In this document: positions 16,551 through 28,175 of the stretch, in pieces
Layout of the letters: every line of letters begins with the position of its first letter
How positions within the stretch are numbered: the stretch's first letter is position 1
NCBI GenBank assembly: GCA_963703385.1
Contig: OY969816.1
Span: 1,178,001 to 1,242,000, forward strand
Length of the DNA stretch: 64,000 nt
Reading direction: 5' to 3'
Origin: Rhodoblastus sp963703385
GTDB lineage: Bacteria > Pseudomonadota > Alphaproteobacteria > Rhizobiales > Beijerinckiaceae
Notes under the pieces: model-generated
What the model saw: the letters and a program-made list of their open reading frames with translations, nothing else
Told to the model about the DNA's origin: nothing
Database searches by the model: none
Translations under genes and position numbers: made by a program

Positions 16551-16920
16551 CGGCCGCGCGCTTAAGAAAAAGTGATTGACGGAACAGAATCTCGCCCCTA
16601 TGTTCCGCGCCACTAGAGACAGGCCGTAGACGGGCGTGTTTTCCGGCGCCGCGCTGGAAACGTAAGCCATCTAAACGCTGTCGATCAGCTTTGCGACTGA
16701 AAAGTCATTCGGTTTCGCGCAGGTTTCCGCCGGCGGAATCGTCCATCGACACGATTGGCGCTGCAAAAGCGTTGATCCTCTGTCTGGCAAGCGCCGGAAG
16801 CCCTGTGGGGCTGAAGGCGCTCGTTTGTTTCGCCATAGGTTGATTCGGCCTTTGGCGGGGCAGGGCGGGGCGGCGACGTCCCGTGCAAATGTTTCAACAT
16901 TCGCTTCGGAAGGGCGAAGG
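16551..16920. other. Gap between gdpD and rpsL: promoter plus long leader
   Basis: 370 bp without a recognisable gene. It holds the promoter at 16576-16604 and an untranslated leader of about 310 nt. A leader this long before rpsL could carry regulatory structure, but I found no clear terminator-antiterminator pair. GGAAGGGCGAAGG supplies the rpsL ribosome binding site. Confidence 0.6.
16576..16604 (+). promoter_or_regulatory. Promoter of the str operon
   Basis: TTGACG (16576-16581), a 17-bp spacer and TATGTT (16599-16604): a strong sigma-70 match. It is the best promoter in the gap before rpsL and would start an mRNA with a leader of about 310 nt. Confidence 0.65.
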
Positions 16921-17292
16921 ATGCCGACAATTTCCCAGTTGATCCGCAAGCCGCGGCAACCGAAAACCTATCGCGAAAAGGCCCGCCATCTGCAGGCCTC
17001 TCCGCAAAAGCGCGGCGTGTGCACCCGCGTCTACACGACCACCCCGAAGAAGCCCAACTCGGCGCTGCGCAAGGTCGCGAAGGTTCGCTTGACCAATGGC
17101 TTCGAGGTCATCGGCTATATTCCTGGCGAAGGCCACAACCTCCAGGAACACTCGGTGGTGATGATCCGTGGGGGGCGCGTCAAGGATCTTCCCGGCGTGC
17201 GCTACCACATTCTGCGCGGCGTGCTCGACACCCAGGGCGTCAAGGACCGCAAGCAACGCCGTTCGAAATACGGCGCCAAGCGTCCGAAATAA
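16921..17292 (+). CDS. rpsL: 30S ribosomal protein S12
   Basis: A 123-residue decoding-centre protein. The two streptomycin-related loops are wild type: TTTPKKPNSA and GGRVKDLPGVRYH. First gene of the str operon rpsL-rpsG-fusA-tuf. In many relatives rpoBC lies just upstream; here a phosphodiesterase gene does. Confidence 0.98.
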   Translation: MPTISQLIRKPRQPKTYREKARHLQASPQKRGVCTRVYTTTPKKPNSALRKVAKVRLTNGFEVIGYIPGEGHNLQEHSVVMIRGGRVKDLPGVRYHILRGVLDTQGVKDRKQRRSKYGAKRPK

Positions 17293-17332
17293 TTCGGCCG
17301 AAGCAAGATTCTGAGATTTTCGAGGAGCAACC

Positions 17333-17803
17333 ATGTCTCGTCGTCACCGCGCCGAAAAGCGTGAAGTCATTCCGGACGCCAAATTCGGCGACATCATCCT
17401 TGCCAAGTTCATGAATTCGATCATGTACGACGGCAAGAAGTCGGTTGCCGAGGCGATCGTCTATGGCGCCTTCGACATCATCCAGGGCAAGGCCAAGGCC
17501 GATCCGCTCGGCGTCTTCAAACAGGCTCTGGAAAATGTCGCGCCGGCGATCGAGGTCCGGTCCCGCCGCGTCGGCGGCGCCACCTATCAGGTGCCGGTCG
17601 AAGTCCGCACCGAGCGCCGCCAGGCCCTGGCGATCCGCTGGATCATCACCGCCGCCCGCGGCCGCAACGACAAGACCATGGTCGATCGGCTCTCGGCCGA
17701 ACTGCTCGACGCCTCCAACAATCGCGGGTCCGCGGTGAAGAAGCGCGAAGACACCCACCGCATGGCGGAAGCTAACCGCGCCTTCTCGCATTACCGCTGG
17801 TAA
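17333..17803 (+). CDS. rpsG: 30S ribosomal protein S7
   Basis: A 156-residue protein that nucleates assembly of the 30S head and lines the E site. Starts MSRRHRAEKR and ends MAEANRAFSHYRW, both normal. It lies 40 bp after rpsL and 29 bp before fusA. Confidence 0.98.
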   Translation: MSRRHRAEKREVIPDAKFGDIILAKFMNSIMYDGKKSVAEAIVYGAFDIIQGKAKADPLGVFKQALENVAPAIEVRSRRVGGATYQVPVEVRTERRQALAIRWIITAARGRNDKTMVDRLSAELLDASNNRGSAVKKREDTHRMAEANRAFSHYRW

Positions 17804-17832
17804 GCCGCAGCCAAAGCCAAGGATCTTCCACC

Positions 17833-19908
<2,076 letters not shown>

Positions 19909-19940
19909 CGCATCTGAGCAACTTCTGAGGAGTCCGGGCC

Positions 19941-21131
<1,191 letters not shown>

Positions 21132-21191
21132 TCAGGCTGGATGCGCCGGCGCGGGGGTCTCCCGGCGCCGGGCCGCCAAGGGATTGAAGCA

Positions 21192-21500
21192 ATGAACGGC
21201 CAGAATATCCGTATCCGCCTCAAGGCGTTCGATCATCGGATTCTCGATACGTCGACGAAGGAAATCGTCTCAACCGCCAAGCGCACGGGCGCTCAGGTGC
21301 GTGGGCCGATCCCGCTGCCGACCCGGATCGAGAAATTCACGGTGAACCGCTCGCCCCATGTCGACAAGAAGTCGCGCGAACAGTTCGAAATCCGCACCCA
21401 CAAGCGGGTTCTCGATATTGTCGATCCGACCCCGCAGACCGTCGACGCTCTGATGAAGCTCGACCTCGCCGCGGGCGTCGATGTCGAGATCAAGCTCTGA
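21192..21500 (+). CDS. rpsJ: 30S ribosomal protein S10 (NusE)
   Basis: A 102-residue protein of the 30S head that also acts as NusE in transcription antitermination. ATG 21192 is chosen because homology begins MNGQNIRIRLKAFDHR. It opens the S10 gene run; the next gene, rplC, is 162 bp away across a dispersed palindromic element. Confidence 0.97.
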   Translation: MNGQNIRIRLKAFDHRILDTSTKEIVSTAKRTGAQVRGPIPLPTRIEKFTVNRSPHVDKKSREQFEIRTHKRVLDIVDPTPQTVDALMKLDLAAGVDVEIKL

Positions 21501-21546
21501 GGCATGAACCCGAAAAGTGGAATCCGGTTTTCGGAAAAGTTCATGC
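21501..21546. repeat. Palindromic intergenic element of a type common in Hyphomicrobiales
   Basis: GGCATGAACCCGAAAAGTGG (21502-21521) is followed by ATCCGGTTTTCGGAAAAGTT then CATGCC, so the two halves form a long imperfect hairpin between rpsJ and rplC. Read in reverse it shares AACCGGNTTCCACTT with the element at 55274. Confidence 0.6.
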
Positions 21547-21662
21547 CCACCAATGAAGTTGGAACGAGACCGCAGGTCGAGGTCTAAATCAGTTCTGGGA
21601 CGTTTTTGTAACGGCTCACGGCGCCTCTTCGCACGACGAACGCGCCTTAAGGGAAAGAAACC

Positions 21663-22400
21663 ATGCGCTCAGGCGTCATCGCACAGAAGGTCGGCATGAC
21701 CCGCGTCTTCACCGACAGCGGGGAGCATGTTCCGGTCACGGTTCTGAAACTCGACGGCGTTCAGGTCGTCGCGCACCGCACGATGGAGCAGAACGGCTAC
21801 ACCGCCGTTCAGCTCGGCATCGGCCGCGCGAAGGTCAAGAACGTCTCCAAGGCCGAACGCGGCCGCTTCGCCGTCGCCAATGTCGAGCCGAAGCTGAAGC
21901 TCGCGGAATTCCGCGTCGACGCGGACGCTCTGCTGCCGATCGGGGCCGAGATCACCGCCGACCATTTCGTTGTCGGCCAGTTCGTCGACGTGACCGGCGA
22001 CACGATCGGCAAGGGCTTTGCCGGCCCCATGAAGCGCTGGAACTTCGGCGGCTTGCGCGCCAGCCACGGCGTGTCGGTCTCGCATCGTTCGCATGGTTCG
22101 ACCGGCGGCCGTCAGGATCCCGGCAAGACCTTCAAGAACAAGAAAATGGCCGGCCACATGGGCGCCGAGCGCGTCACCACGCAGAACCTGCGCGTGGTGC
22201 AGACCGACGTCGAGCGCGGCCTGGTCCTGGTCGAGGGTTCGGTTCCCGGCCACGCCGGCAACTGGATTTTCATCCGCGACGCCGTGAAGAAGGCTCTTCC
22301 CGCCGAAGCGCCCAAGCCCGGAAAATTCCGCCTCAGCGAGGCGAACGCCGAGGCTCCCGCCGAAGCGCCGGCTGCTGAAACCAATTCTTCGGAGGCCTGA
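21663..22400 (+). CDS. rplC: 50S ribosomal protein L3
   Basis: A 245-residue 50S assembly protein near the peptidyl transferase centre. SHGVSVSHRSHGSTGGRQDP marks the long central loop; the glutamine here is the usual target of PrmB methylation. The C terminus carries about 30 extra Ala/Glu/Pro-rich residues compared with the 209-residue E. coli protein. rplD starts 3 bp later. Confidence 0.97.
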   Translation: MRSGVIAQKVGMTRVFTDSGEHVPVTVLKLDGVQVVAHRTMEQNGYTAVQLGIGRAKVKNVSKAERGRFAVANVEPKLKLAEFRVDADALLPIGAEITADHFVVGQFVDVTGDTIGKGFAGPMKRWNFGGLRASHGVSVSHRSHGSTGGRQDPGKTFKNKKMAGHMGAERVTTQNLRVVQTDVERGLVLVEGSVPGHAGNWIFIRDAVKKALPAEAPKPGKFRLSEANAEAPAEAPAAETNSSEA

Positions 22401-22403
22401 GCC

Positions 22404-23024
22404 GTGAAGATCGACATCACTTCGTTCGACGGCCAGACCGCTGGCTCGATCGACCTCAACGACGACATCTTCGGCCTGGAGCCGCGCGAGGATCTGATCG
22501 CCCGTATGGTGCGCTATCAGCTCGCCAAGCGCCGCGCCGGGACGCATGCGGTGAAAAACCGCGCCGACATCAACCGCACCGGCAAGAAGATGTACAAGCA
22601 GAAGGGCACCGGCTCCGCCCGTCACGGCTCGGCCCGCGTGCCGCAGTTCCGCGGCGGCGGCCGCGCCTTCGGCCCGGTGACGCGCTCGCACGCCCATGAC
22701 CTGCCCAAGAAGGTCCGGGCGCTGGCGCTCAGGCACGCCCTGTCGGCCAAGGCCAAGGACGGCGCGATTGTCGTTTGGGAAGCGGCCAGCGCCGCCGATT
22801 CCAAGACCGGCGCGCTCAAGGCCAGCTTCGCCAAGATCGGCCTGAAGAACGCGCTGATCATCGACGGCGCCGAAGTCCAGGCCAATTTCGCGCTCGCCGC
22901 GCGCAACATTCCGCAGATCGACGTGCTGCCGGTCCAGGGCATCAACGTCTATGACATTCTCCGCCGCGACAAGCTCGTGCTGACCAAGGCGGCCATCGAT
23001 GCGCTGGAGGCGCGCTTCAAATGA
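22404..23024 (+). CDS. rplD: 50S ribosomal protein L4
   Basis: A 206-residue protein lining the exit tunnel. KMYKQKGTGSARHGSARVPQ is the conserved extended loop. In enterobacteria L4 also represses the S10 operon; no matching leader is evident here. Its last 4 bp overlap the rplW start. Confidence 0.97.
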   Translation: MKIDITSFDGQTAGSIDLNDDIFGLEPREDLIARMVRYQLAKRRAGTHAVKNRADINRTGKKMYKQKGTGSARHGSARVPQFRGGGRAFGPVTRSHAHDLPKKVRALALRHALSAKAKDGAIVVWEAASAADSKTGALKASFAKIGLKNALIIDGAEVQANFALAARNIPQIDVLPVQGINVYDILRRDKLVLTKAAIDALEARFK

Positions 23025-23326
23025 GCCAAGCGACCACTGACCCGCGTCACTACGACGTGATCGTCGCCCCGGTCATCACCGAAAAGGCCACCTTCGCGTC
23101 CGAACAGAACAAGGTCGTGTTCAAGGTCCGTCCCGACGCGACCAAGGACCAGATCAAGAAAGCCGTCGAGCGTCTGTTCGACGTCAAGGTCGAGGCGGTG
23201 AACACGCTCGTCCGCAAGGGCAAGAAGAAAGTCTTCAAGGGAAAGCGCGGGCAGCGTTCCGACGTCAAGAACGCGGTCGTCACTTTGGCCGAAGGCCACA
23301 AGATCGACGTCACCACCGGGCTCTGA
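23021..23326 (+). CDS. rplW: 50S ribosomal protein L23
   Basis: A 101-residue protein at the tunnel exit, docking site for trigger factor and SRP. VIVAPVITEKAT at the start and GKKKVFKGKRGQRSDVKNA at the loop are family signatures. Overlaps rplD by 4 bp. Confidence 0.97.
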   Translation: MSQATTDPRHYDVIVAPVITEKATFASEQNKVVFKVRPDATKDQIKKAVERLFDVKVEAVNTLVRKGKKKVFKGKRGQRSDVKNAVVTLAEGHKIDVTTGL

Positions 23327-23348
23327 GTCGAGGTAAGGAAACAGGCAG

Positions 23349-24185
23349 ATGGCGCTTAAAACGTTCAAGCCGATCACGCCGAGCCTTCGCCAGCTCGTGA
23401 TCGTCGATCGCGGCGAGCTCTACAAGGGCAAGCCGGTCAAGAAGCTGACGGAAGGGCAGAGCTCCTCCGGCGGCCGCAACAACAATGGCCGCATCACCGT
23501 CCGCTTCCGCGGCGGCGGCCACAAGCAGGCCTATCGCATCGTCGATTTCAAGCGGCGCAAGGAAGGCGCGGCCAAGGTCGAGCGCATCGAATACGATCCC
23601 AACCGCACGTCGTTCATCGCCCTCATCACCTATGGGGACGGCGAGCAGTCGTACATCATCGCGCCGCAGCGCCTTAGCCCCGGCGACAGTGTGGTGTCGG
23701 GCGCCCAGGTCGACGTGAAGCCCGGCAACGCCATGCCGCTCGCCGCGATCCCGGTCGGCACGATCGTCCACAATGTCGAGCTGAAGATCGGCAAGGGCGG
23801 CGCGATCGCGCGTTCCGCCGGCTCCTATGCGCAGATCGTCGGCCGCGACCAGGGCTATGTCATCCTGCGCCTGAACTCGGGCGAGCAGCGCCTGGTCCAC
23901 GGCCAGTGCTACGGCTCGATCGGCGCGGTGTCGAACCCCGACCACATGAACACGTCGATCGGCAAGGCCGGCCGGCAGCGTTGGCTGGGCTGGCGTCCGC
24001 ATAACCGCGGCGTCGTCATGAACCCGGTCGATCACCCCCACGGCGGCGGCGAAGGCCGCACCTCGGGCGGCCGCCACCCGGTCACCCCCTGGGGCAAGCC
24101 GACCAAGGGCAAGAAGACCCGCTCCAACAAGTTTACCACGAAATTCATTGTGACCTCGCGTCACAAAGCCAAGAAGAAGGGCTGA
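23349..24185 (+). CDS. rplB: 50S ribosomal protein L2
   Basis: A 278-residue protein needed for subunit joining and peptidyl transfer. The C-terminal NPVDHPHGGGEGRTSGGRHP contains the conserved histidine region. Follows rplW by 22 bp and precedes rpsS by 5 bp. Confidence 0.98.
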   Translation: MALKTFKPITPSLRQLVIVDRGELYKGKPVKKLTEGQSSSGGRNNNGRITVRFRGGGHKQAYRIVDFKRRKEGAAKVERIEYDPNRTSFIALITYGDGEQSYIIAPQRLSPGDSVVSGAQVDVKPGNAMPLAAIPVGTIVHNVELKIGKGGAIARSAGSYAQIVGRDQGYVILRLNSGEQRLVHGQCYGSIGAVSNPDHMNTSIGKAGRQRWLGWRPHNRGVVMNPVDHPHGGGEGRTSGGRHPVTPWGKPTKGKKTRSNKFTTKFIVTSRHKAKKKG

Positions 24186-24190
24186 GCCAC

Positions 24191-24469
24191 ATGTCGCGCT
24201 CGATCTGGAAGGGTCCGTTCGTCGACGGCTACCTCCTCAAGAAAGCGGAGGCGTCCCACGCCTCCAAGCGTTCCGAGGTCATCAAGACCTGGAGCCGCCG
24301 CTCCACCATTCTGCCGCAGTTCGTCGGCCTCACCTTCGGCGTCTACAACGGCCACAAGCATGTGCCGGTGCAGGTGAACGAGGACATGATCGGTCACAAG
24401 TTCGGCGAATTCTCGCCGACCCGGACCTTCCATGGCCACGCGGCCGACAAGAAGGCGAAGAGGGGCTGA
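24191..24469 (+). CDS. rpsS: 30S ribosomal protein S19
   Basis: A 92-residue 30S head protein that pairs with S13. MSRSIWKGPFVDGYLLKKAE is the conserved start and GHKFGEFSPTRTFHGHA the conserved C-terminal part. Only 1 bp separates it from rplV. Confidence 0.98.
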   Translation: MSRSIWKGPFVDGYLLKKAEASHASKRSEVIKTWSRRSTILPQFVGLTFGVYNGHKHVPVQVNEDMIGHKFGEFSPTRTFHGHAADKKAKRG

Positions 24470-24470
24470 C

Positions 24471-24869
24471 ATGTCGCAGGAAAAGAATCCCCGCGCCCTC
24501 AAGGACAATGAGGCCAAGGCGGTCTGCCGGATGATCCGCGTCAGCCCGCAGAAGCTGAACCTCGTCGCGCAGCTCATTCGCGGCAAGAAGGTCGATCGCG
24601 CGCTCGCCGACCTGACCTTCTCGCACAAGCGCATCGCCCACGACGTCAAGAAGACGCTCGAAAGCGCGATCGCCAACGCCGAAAACAACCATGACCTGGA
24701 CGTGGACGATCTCGTCGTGGCTGAAGCCTTTGTCGGCAAGGCCCTGGTGATGAAGCGTTTTCATGCCCGCGCCCGCGGTCGGGCGGGACGGGTCGAGAAA
24801 CCTTTCTCGAACCTGACGATCGTCGTGCGCGAAATTGAAGCGTCGGCGAACAAGACCGCTCGGGCCTGA
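24471..24869 (+). CDS. rplV: 50S ribosomal protein L22
   Basis: A 132-residue tunnel protein whose beta hairpin is represented by FHARARGRAGRVEKP. ATG 24471 is chosen over upstream in-frame codons because it follows rpsS by 1 bp and gives the normal length. rpsC follows after 10 bp. Confidence 0.97.
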   Translation: MSQEKNPRALKDNEAKAVCRMIRVSPQKLNLVAQLIRGKKVDRALADLTFSHKRIAHDVKKTLESAIANAENNHDLDVDDLVVAEAFVGKALVMKRFHARARGRAGRVEKPFSNLTIVVREIEASANKTARA

Positions 24870-24879
24870 GGAGAGAACG

Positions 24880-25623
24880 ATGGGACAGAAAGTTAATCCG
24901 ATCGGTCTTCGTCTGGGCGTGAACCGGACGTGGGACTCGCGCTGGTTCGCCAACAAGGGCGAATATGGCAAGCTGCTGCACGAGGACTTCGCCATCCGCG
25001 AAACCCTGATGAAGGCGCTGAAGCAGGCGGCGGTCTCCAAGATCGTCATCGAACGTCCGCACAAGAAGTGCCGCGTCACCGTCCACTCCGCCCGTCCGGG
25101 CGTGGTGATCGGCAAGAAGGGCGCCGACATCGACAAGATCCGCAAGATGGTGGCCAGGCTCACCGCCAGCGAAGTCGCGATCAACATTGTCGAAGTCCGC
25201 AAGCCGGAAATCGACGCGACCTTGGTCGCGGACTCGATCGCCCAGCAGCTCGAACGCCGCGTCGCCTTCCGGCGCGCCATGAAGCGCGCCGTGCAGTCGG
25301 CGATGCGTCTCGGCGCCGAGGGCATCCGCATCAACTGTTCGGGGCGTCTCGGCGGCGCGGAAATCGCCCGTCTGGAATGGTATCGCGAAGGCCGCGTGCC
25401 GCTCCACACCCTGCGCGCCGATGTCGATTACGGCGTCGCCACCGCCCATACCGCCTATGGCGCCTGCGGCATCAAGGTGTGGATCTTCAAGGGCGAGATC
25501 CTGGAGCACGATCCGACGGCGCAGGAACGCCGCGCCAACGAGATCGGCGGCGACCACCACGGCCATGAGCGCCGCGAACGTCGCGAACGCCGCGAACCGC
25601 GCGAACCGCGCGGCGCGCATTGA
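24880..25623 (+). CDS. rpsC: 30S ribosomal protein S3
   Basis: A 247-residue protein at the mRNA entry channel. The KH domain motif VVIGKKGADIDK is present. The C terminus is an arginine- and glutamate-rich tail built of repeated RRE and REP units, longer than in E. coli (233 residues). ATG 24880 follows GAGGAGAG. Confidence 0.97.
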   Translation: MGQKVNPIGLRLGVNRTWDSRWFANKGEYGKLLHEDFAIRETLMKALKQAAVSKIVIERPHKKCRVTVHSARPGVVIGKKGADIDKIRKMVARLTASEVAINIVEVRKPEIDATLVADSIAQQLERRVAFRRAMKRAVQSAMRLGAEGIRINCSGRLGGAEIARLEWYREGRVPLHTLRADVDYGVATAHTAYGACGIKVWIFKGEILEHDPTAQERRANEIGGDHHGHERRERRERREPREPRGAH

Positions 25624-25646
25624 ATTTGAGCTTGAGAGTTTGAACC

Positions 25647-26060
25647 ATGCTGCAACCCAAGCGCACTAAATTCCGCAAGGCCTTCAAGGGCCGCATCAAG
25701 GGCGTCGCCAAGGGCGGCTTCGAACTCTCCTTCGGCCAGTACGGCCTGAAGGCGATGGAGCCTGAACGCGTCACCGCCCGCCAGATCGAAGCGGCCCGCC
25801 GCGCGTTGACCCGTCACATGAAGCGCGCCGGCCGTGTCTGGATCCGCATTTTCCCCGACGTTCCGGTCTCTTCCAAACCGACCGAAGTGCGTATGGGCAA
25901 AGGCAAGGGCTCGCCGGAATTCTGGGCGGCGCGCGTCGCCCCCGGCCGCATCATGTTCGAGATCGACGGCGTTCCGGCCCCGCTTGCGCGCGAAGCTTTC
26001 GCGCTGGCGGCCGCCAAGCTGCCGATCAAGACGCGTTTCATCGAACGCATCGCCGAGTGA
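25647..26060 (+). CDS. rplP: 50S ribosomal protein L16
   Basis: A 137-residue protein contacting A-site tRNA. MLQPKRTKFRKAFKGR and VRMGKGKGSPEFWAARV are family signatures. It lies 23 bp after rpsC and 10 bp before rpmC. Confidence 0.98.
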   Translation: MLQPKRTKFRKAFKGRIKGVAKGGFELSFGQYGLKAMEPERVTARQIEAARRALTRHMKRAGRVWIRIFPDVPVSSKPTEVRMGKGKGSPEFWAARVAPGRIMFEIDGVPAPLAREAFALAAAKLPIKTRFIERIAE

Positions 26061-26070
26061 GGACGATAGG

Positions 26071-26280
26071 ATGAAGAACGATCAGCGCCTGTCCGACCTC
26101 AAGGCCATGTCGGACGATCAATTGAACGAAGAGCTGCTGAAGCTGAAGAAGGAGCAGTTCAACCTGCGCTTCCAGAAGGCGACCGGCCAGCTCGAAAACA
26201 CCTCGCGCGTGCGCGTCGTGCGCCGCGACGTCGCCCGCGTGAAGACGATCGCCGCCCATAAGCGCGACGCGAAGAAATAA
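26071..26280 (+). CDS. rpmC: 50S ribosomal protein L29
   Basis: A 69-residue two-helix protein at the tunnel exit. LKKEQFNLRFQKATGQLENT is the conserved core. ATG 26071 follows GAGGACGATAGG; rpsQ follows after 9 bp. Confidence 0.97.
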   Translation: MKNDQRLSDLKAMSDDQLNEELLKLKKEQFNLRFQKATGQLENTSRVRVVRRDVARVKTIAAHKRDAKK

Positions 26281-26289
26281 GGTTTCATC

Positions 26290-26532
26290 ATGCCGAAGCG
26301 AATTCTCCAGGGCGTCGTCGTCAGCGACAAGCAGGAAAAGACCGTGGTGGTGAAGGTGGAGCGCCGCTTCACCCATCCGCTGCTCAAGAAGACGGTGCGC
26401 CGCACCAAGAACTATCACGCCCATGACGAGGCGGGGACGTTCAAGGTCGGCGACCTGGTCTCCATCCAGGAGACCCGCCCGATTTCGAAGCTGAAGCGCT
26501 GGACGGTCCTGACCAGCGAAAATAAGGCTTGA
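26290..26532 (+). CDS. rpsQ: 30S ribosomal protein S17
   Basis: An 80-residue OB-fold primary rRNA-binding protein. The start MPKRILQGVVVSDKQEKTVV and the DLVSIQETRPISKLKRW end are typical. Last gene of the S10 group; an unusually long 218-bp gap follows before rplN. Confidence 0.97.
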   Translation: MPKRILQGVVVSDKQEKTVVVKVERRFTHPLLKKTVRRTKNYHAHDEAGTFKVGDLVSIQETRPISKLKRWTVLTSENKA

Positions 26533-26750
26533 TTTCGGCCGGGAAATAGACGAGGAAGCGCGCTCTTCCTCGAAAGAGCTTTCCGTTCGCCTGCCTCGCC
26601 AACGGCGCGGCCGGCGGGACGGGAATTCTGTTATCGAAGGGATTTCCGCGCAAGCGGAATGCGGCTTTCCTGATCGAAAGCCGATCCAGGCGTAGTCCGG
26701 GCCGGAATGAACCGGTGCGGAAACCGATCTGATATGAAAGGCTCGAAGCC
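26533..26750. other. S10-spc junction: hairpin and dispersed element
   Basis: 218 bp between rpsQ and rplN. CGAGGAAG (26551-26558) and CTTCCTCG (26565-26572) form an 8-bp hairpin without T-run. 26640-26663 is a reversed copy of the 24-bp palindromic element also found at 15211 and 47635. The position matches the classical S10/spc operon boundary, so a terminator-like or processing signal and a new promoter are plausible. Confidence 0.55.
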
Positions 26751-27119
26751 ATGATTCAGATGCAGACAGCCCTCGACGTGGCCGATAATTCGGGCGCGCG
26801 CCGTGTGATGTGCATCAAGGTGCTTGGCGGCTCCAAGCGCAAATATGCAGGCGTGGGCGACATCATCGTCGTCTCCGTGAAGGAAGCCATTCCGCGCGGC
26901 CGCGTGAAGAAGGGCGACGTGATGAAGGCGGTTGTCGTGCGCACCGCCAAGGACATCAAGCGTCCCGACGGTTCGGTGATCCGTTTCGACACCAACGCCG
27001 CCGTTCTCATCAACAACCAGAAAGAGCCCGTGGGCACCCGCATCTTCGGGCCGGTTCCGCGCGAGTTGCGCGCCAAGAACCACATGAAGATCATCTCGCT
27101 CGCGCCGGAGGTGCTGTAA
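26751..27119 (+). CDS. rplN: 50S ribosomal protein L14
   Basis: A 122-residue protein at the subunit interface. MIQMQTALDVADNSGARRVM and VRTAKDIKRPDGS are diagnostic. First gene of the spc group; its TAA shares one base with the rplX ATG. Confidence 0.98.
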   Translation: MIQMQTALDVADNSGARRVMCIKVLGGSKRKYAGVGDIIVVSVKEAIPRGRVKKGDVMKAVVVRTAKDIKRPDGSVIRFDTNAAVLINNQKEPVGTRIFGPVPRELRAKNHMKIISLAPEVL

Positions 27120-27436
27120 TGGCCGCGAAGATCAAGAAGGGCGACAAGGTCGTCGTGATCGCCGGCCGCGACAAGGGCCGCAAGGGCGAAGTGACCCTCA
27201 TGCTTCCCAAGGAAGGCAAGGCGCTCGTCCAGGGCGTCAACATGGTGAAGCGTCACCAGAAGCAGACCCAGACCCAGGAAGGCGGCATCATTTCCAAGGA
27301 AGCGCCGATCCAGCTGTCGAACATCGCGTTCGCCGATCCCAAGGACGGCCAGCCCACCCGCGTCGGCTTCAAGATTCTCGACGACGGCCGCAAGGTCCGC
27401 GTCGCCAAGCGTTCTGGAGAAATGATCGATGGCTGA
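27119..27436 (+). CDS. rplX: 50S ribosomal protein L24
   Basis: A 105-residue assembly initiator with the KOW motif KKGDKVVVIAGRDKGRKGEV. The ATG overlaps the rplN stop by 1 bp (TAATG), and the stop lies inside the rplE start, so all three are coupled. Confidence 0.97.
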   Translation: MAAKIKKGDKVVVIAGRDKGRKGEVTLMLPKEGKALVQGVNMVKRHQKQTQTQEGGIISKEAPIQLSNIAFADPKDGQPTRVGFKILDDGRKVRVAKRSGEMIDG

Positions 27437-28130
27437 GCCGAAAAACCCGAAAAAGGGCGGCGACAAGGCCGCCAAGGGCGCTGAGAAGGCCGCCAAGGGC
27501 GGCGAAGCCGCCAAGAAAGGCGCTGGAAAGCCCAAGGGCGCGGAGAGCGTCTCCGCCGCCGGCGCGGTCGCCGGCGCGCCGGAGGGCTATGTCGCCCGCA
27601 TGCGCAAGCACTACGACGAAGTGGTGCGCCCGAAGATGATCGAGGAGTTCGGCTACAAGAACCCGCTCGAAGTCCCGGCGATTGAAAAAATCGTCCTCAA
27701 CATGGGCGTGGGCGAAGCGGTCAACGACACCAAGAAGGTGACGGTCGCCGCCGCCGATCTCGCCCTGATCGCCGGCCAGCGGCCGGTCATCACCCGCGCT
27801 CGCCTCGCCATTTCGACCTTCAAGGTGCGCGAAAACATGCCGATCGGCGCCAAGGTCACCCTGCGCAAGACCCGCATGTATGAATTTCTGGACCGTCTCG
27901 TCACCGTGGCCTTGCCGCGCGTACGAGATTTCCGGGGTCTGAATCCGAAGTCGTTCGACGGTCGTGGCAATTTCGCCATGGGCATCAAGGAGCATTTGGT
28001 GTTCCCCGAGATCGACTACGACAAGGTCGACACCGTTCTGGGCATGGACGTCATCGTCTGCACCACGGCCAAGACCGACGCCGAGGCTCGCGCTCTGCTG
28101 AGCGCGTTCAACTTCCCGTTCCGGCAGTGA
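27429..28130 (+). CDS. rplE: 50S ribosomal protein L5 with basic N-terminal extension
   Basis: 233 residues, about 50 more than usual (E. coli 179). The L5 core starts near residue 50 (EGYVARMRKHYDEVV) and is complete: KIVLNMGVGEA, TRARLAISTFKVRE, GRGNFAMGIKEH. The first 48 residues are Lys/Ala/Gly-rich (PKKGGDKAAKGAEKAAKGG), like a histone tail. ATG 27429 is supported by an 8-bp overlap with rplX and TGGAGA upstream; a start at Met58 would cut into the core. L5 binds 5S rRNA and contacts S13. Confidence 0.93.
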   Translation: MAEPKNPKKGGDKAAKGAEKAAKGGEAAKKGAGKPKGAESVSAAGAVAGAPEGYVARMRKHYDEVVRPKMIEEFGYKNPLEVPAIEKIVLNMGVGEAVNDTKKVTVAAADLALIAGQRPVITRARLAISTFKVRENMPIGAKVTLRKTRMYEFLDRLVTVALPRVRDFRGLNPKSFDGRGNFAMGIKEHLVFPEIDYDKVDTVLGMDVIVCTTAKTDAEARALLSAFNFPFRQ

Positions 28131-28175
28131 GGCAAGTTAGATAATCGCCTCAAACGCGGAAACCAGAGGTAAAAC

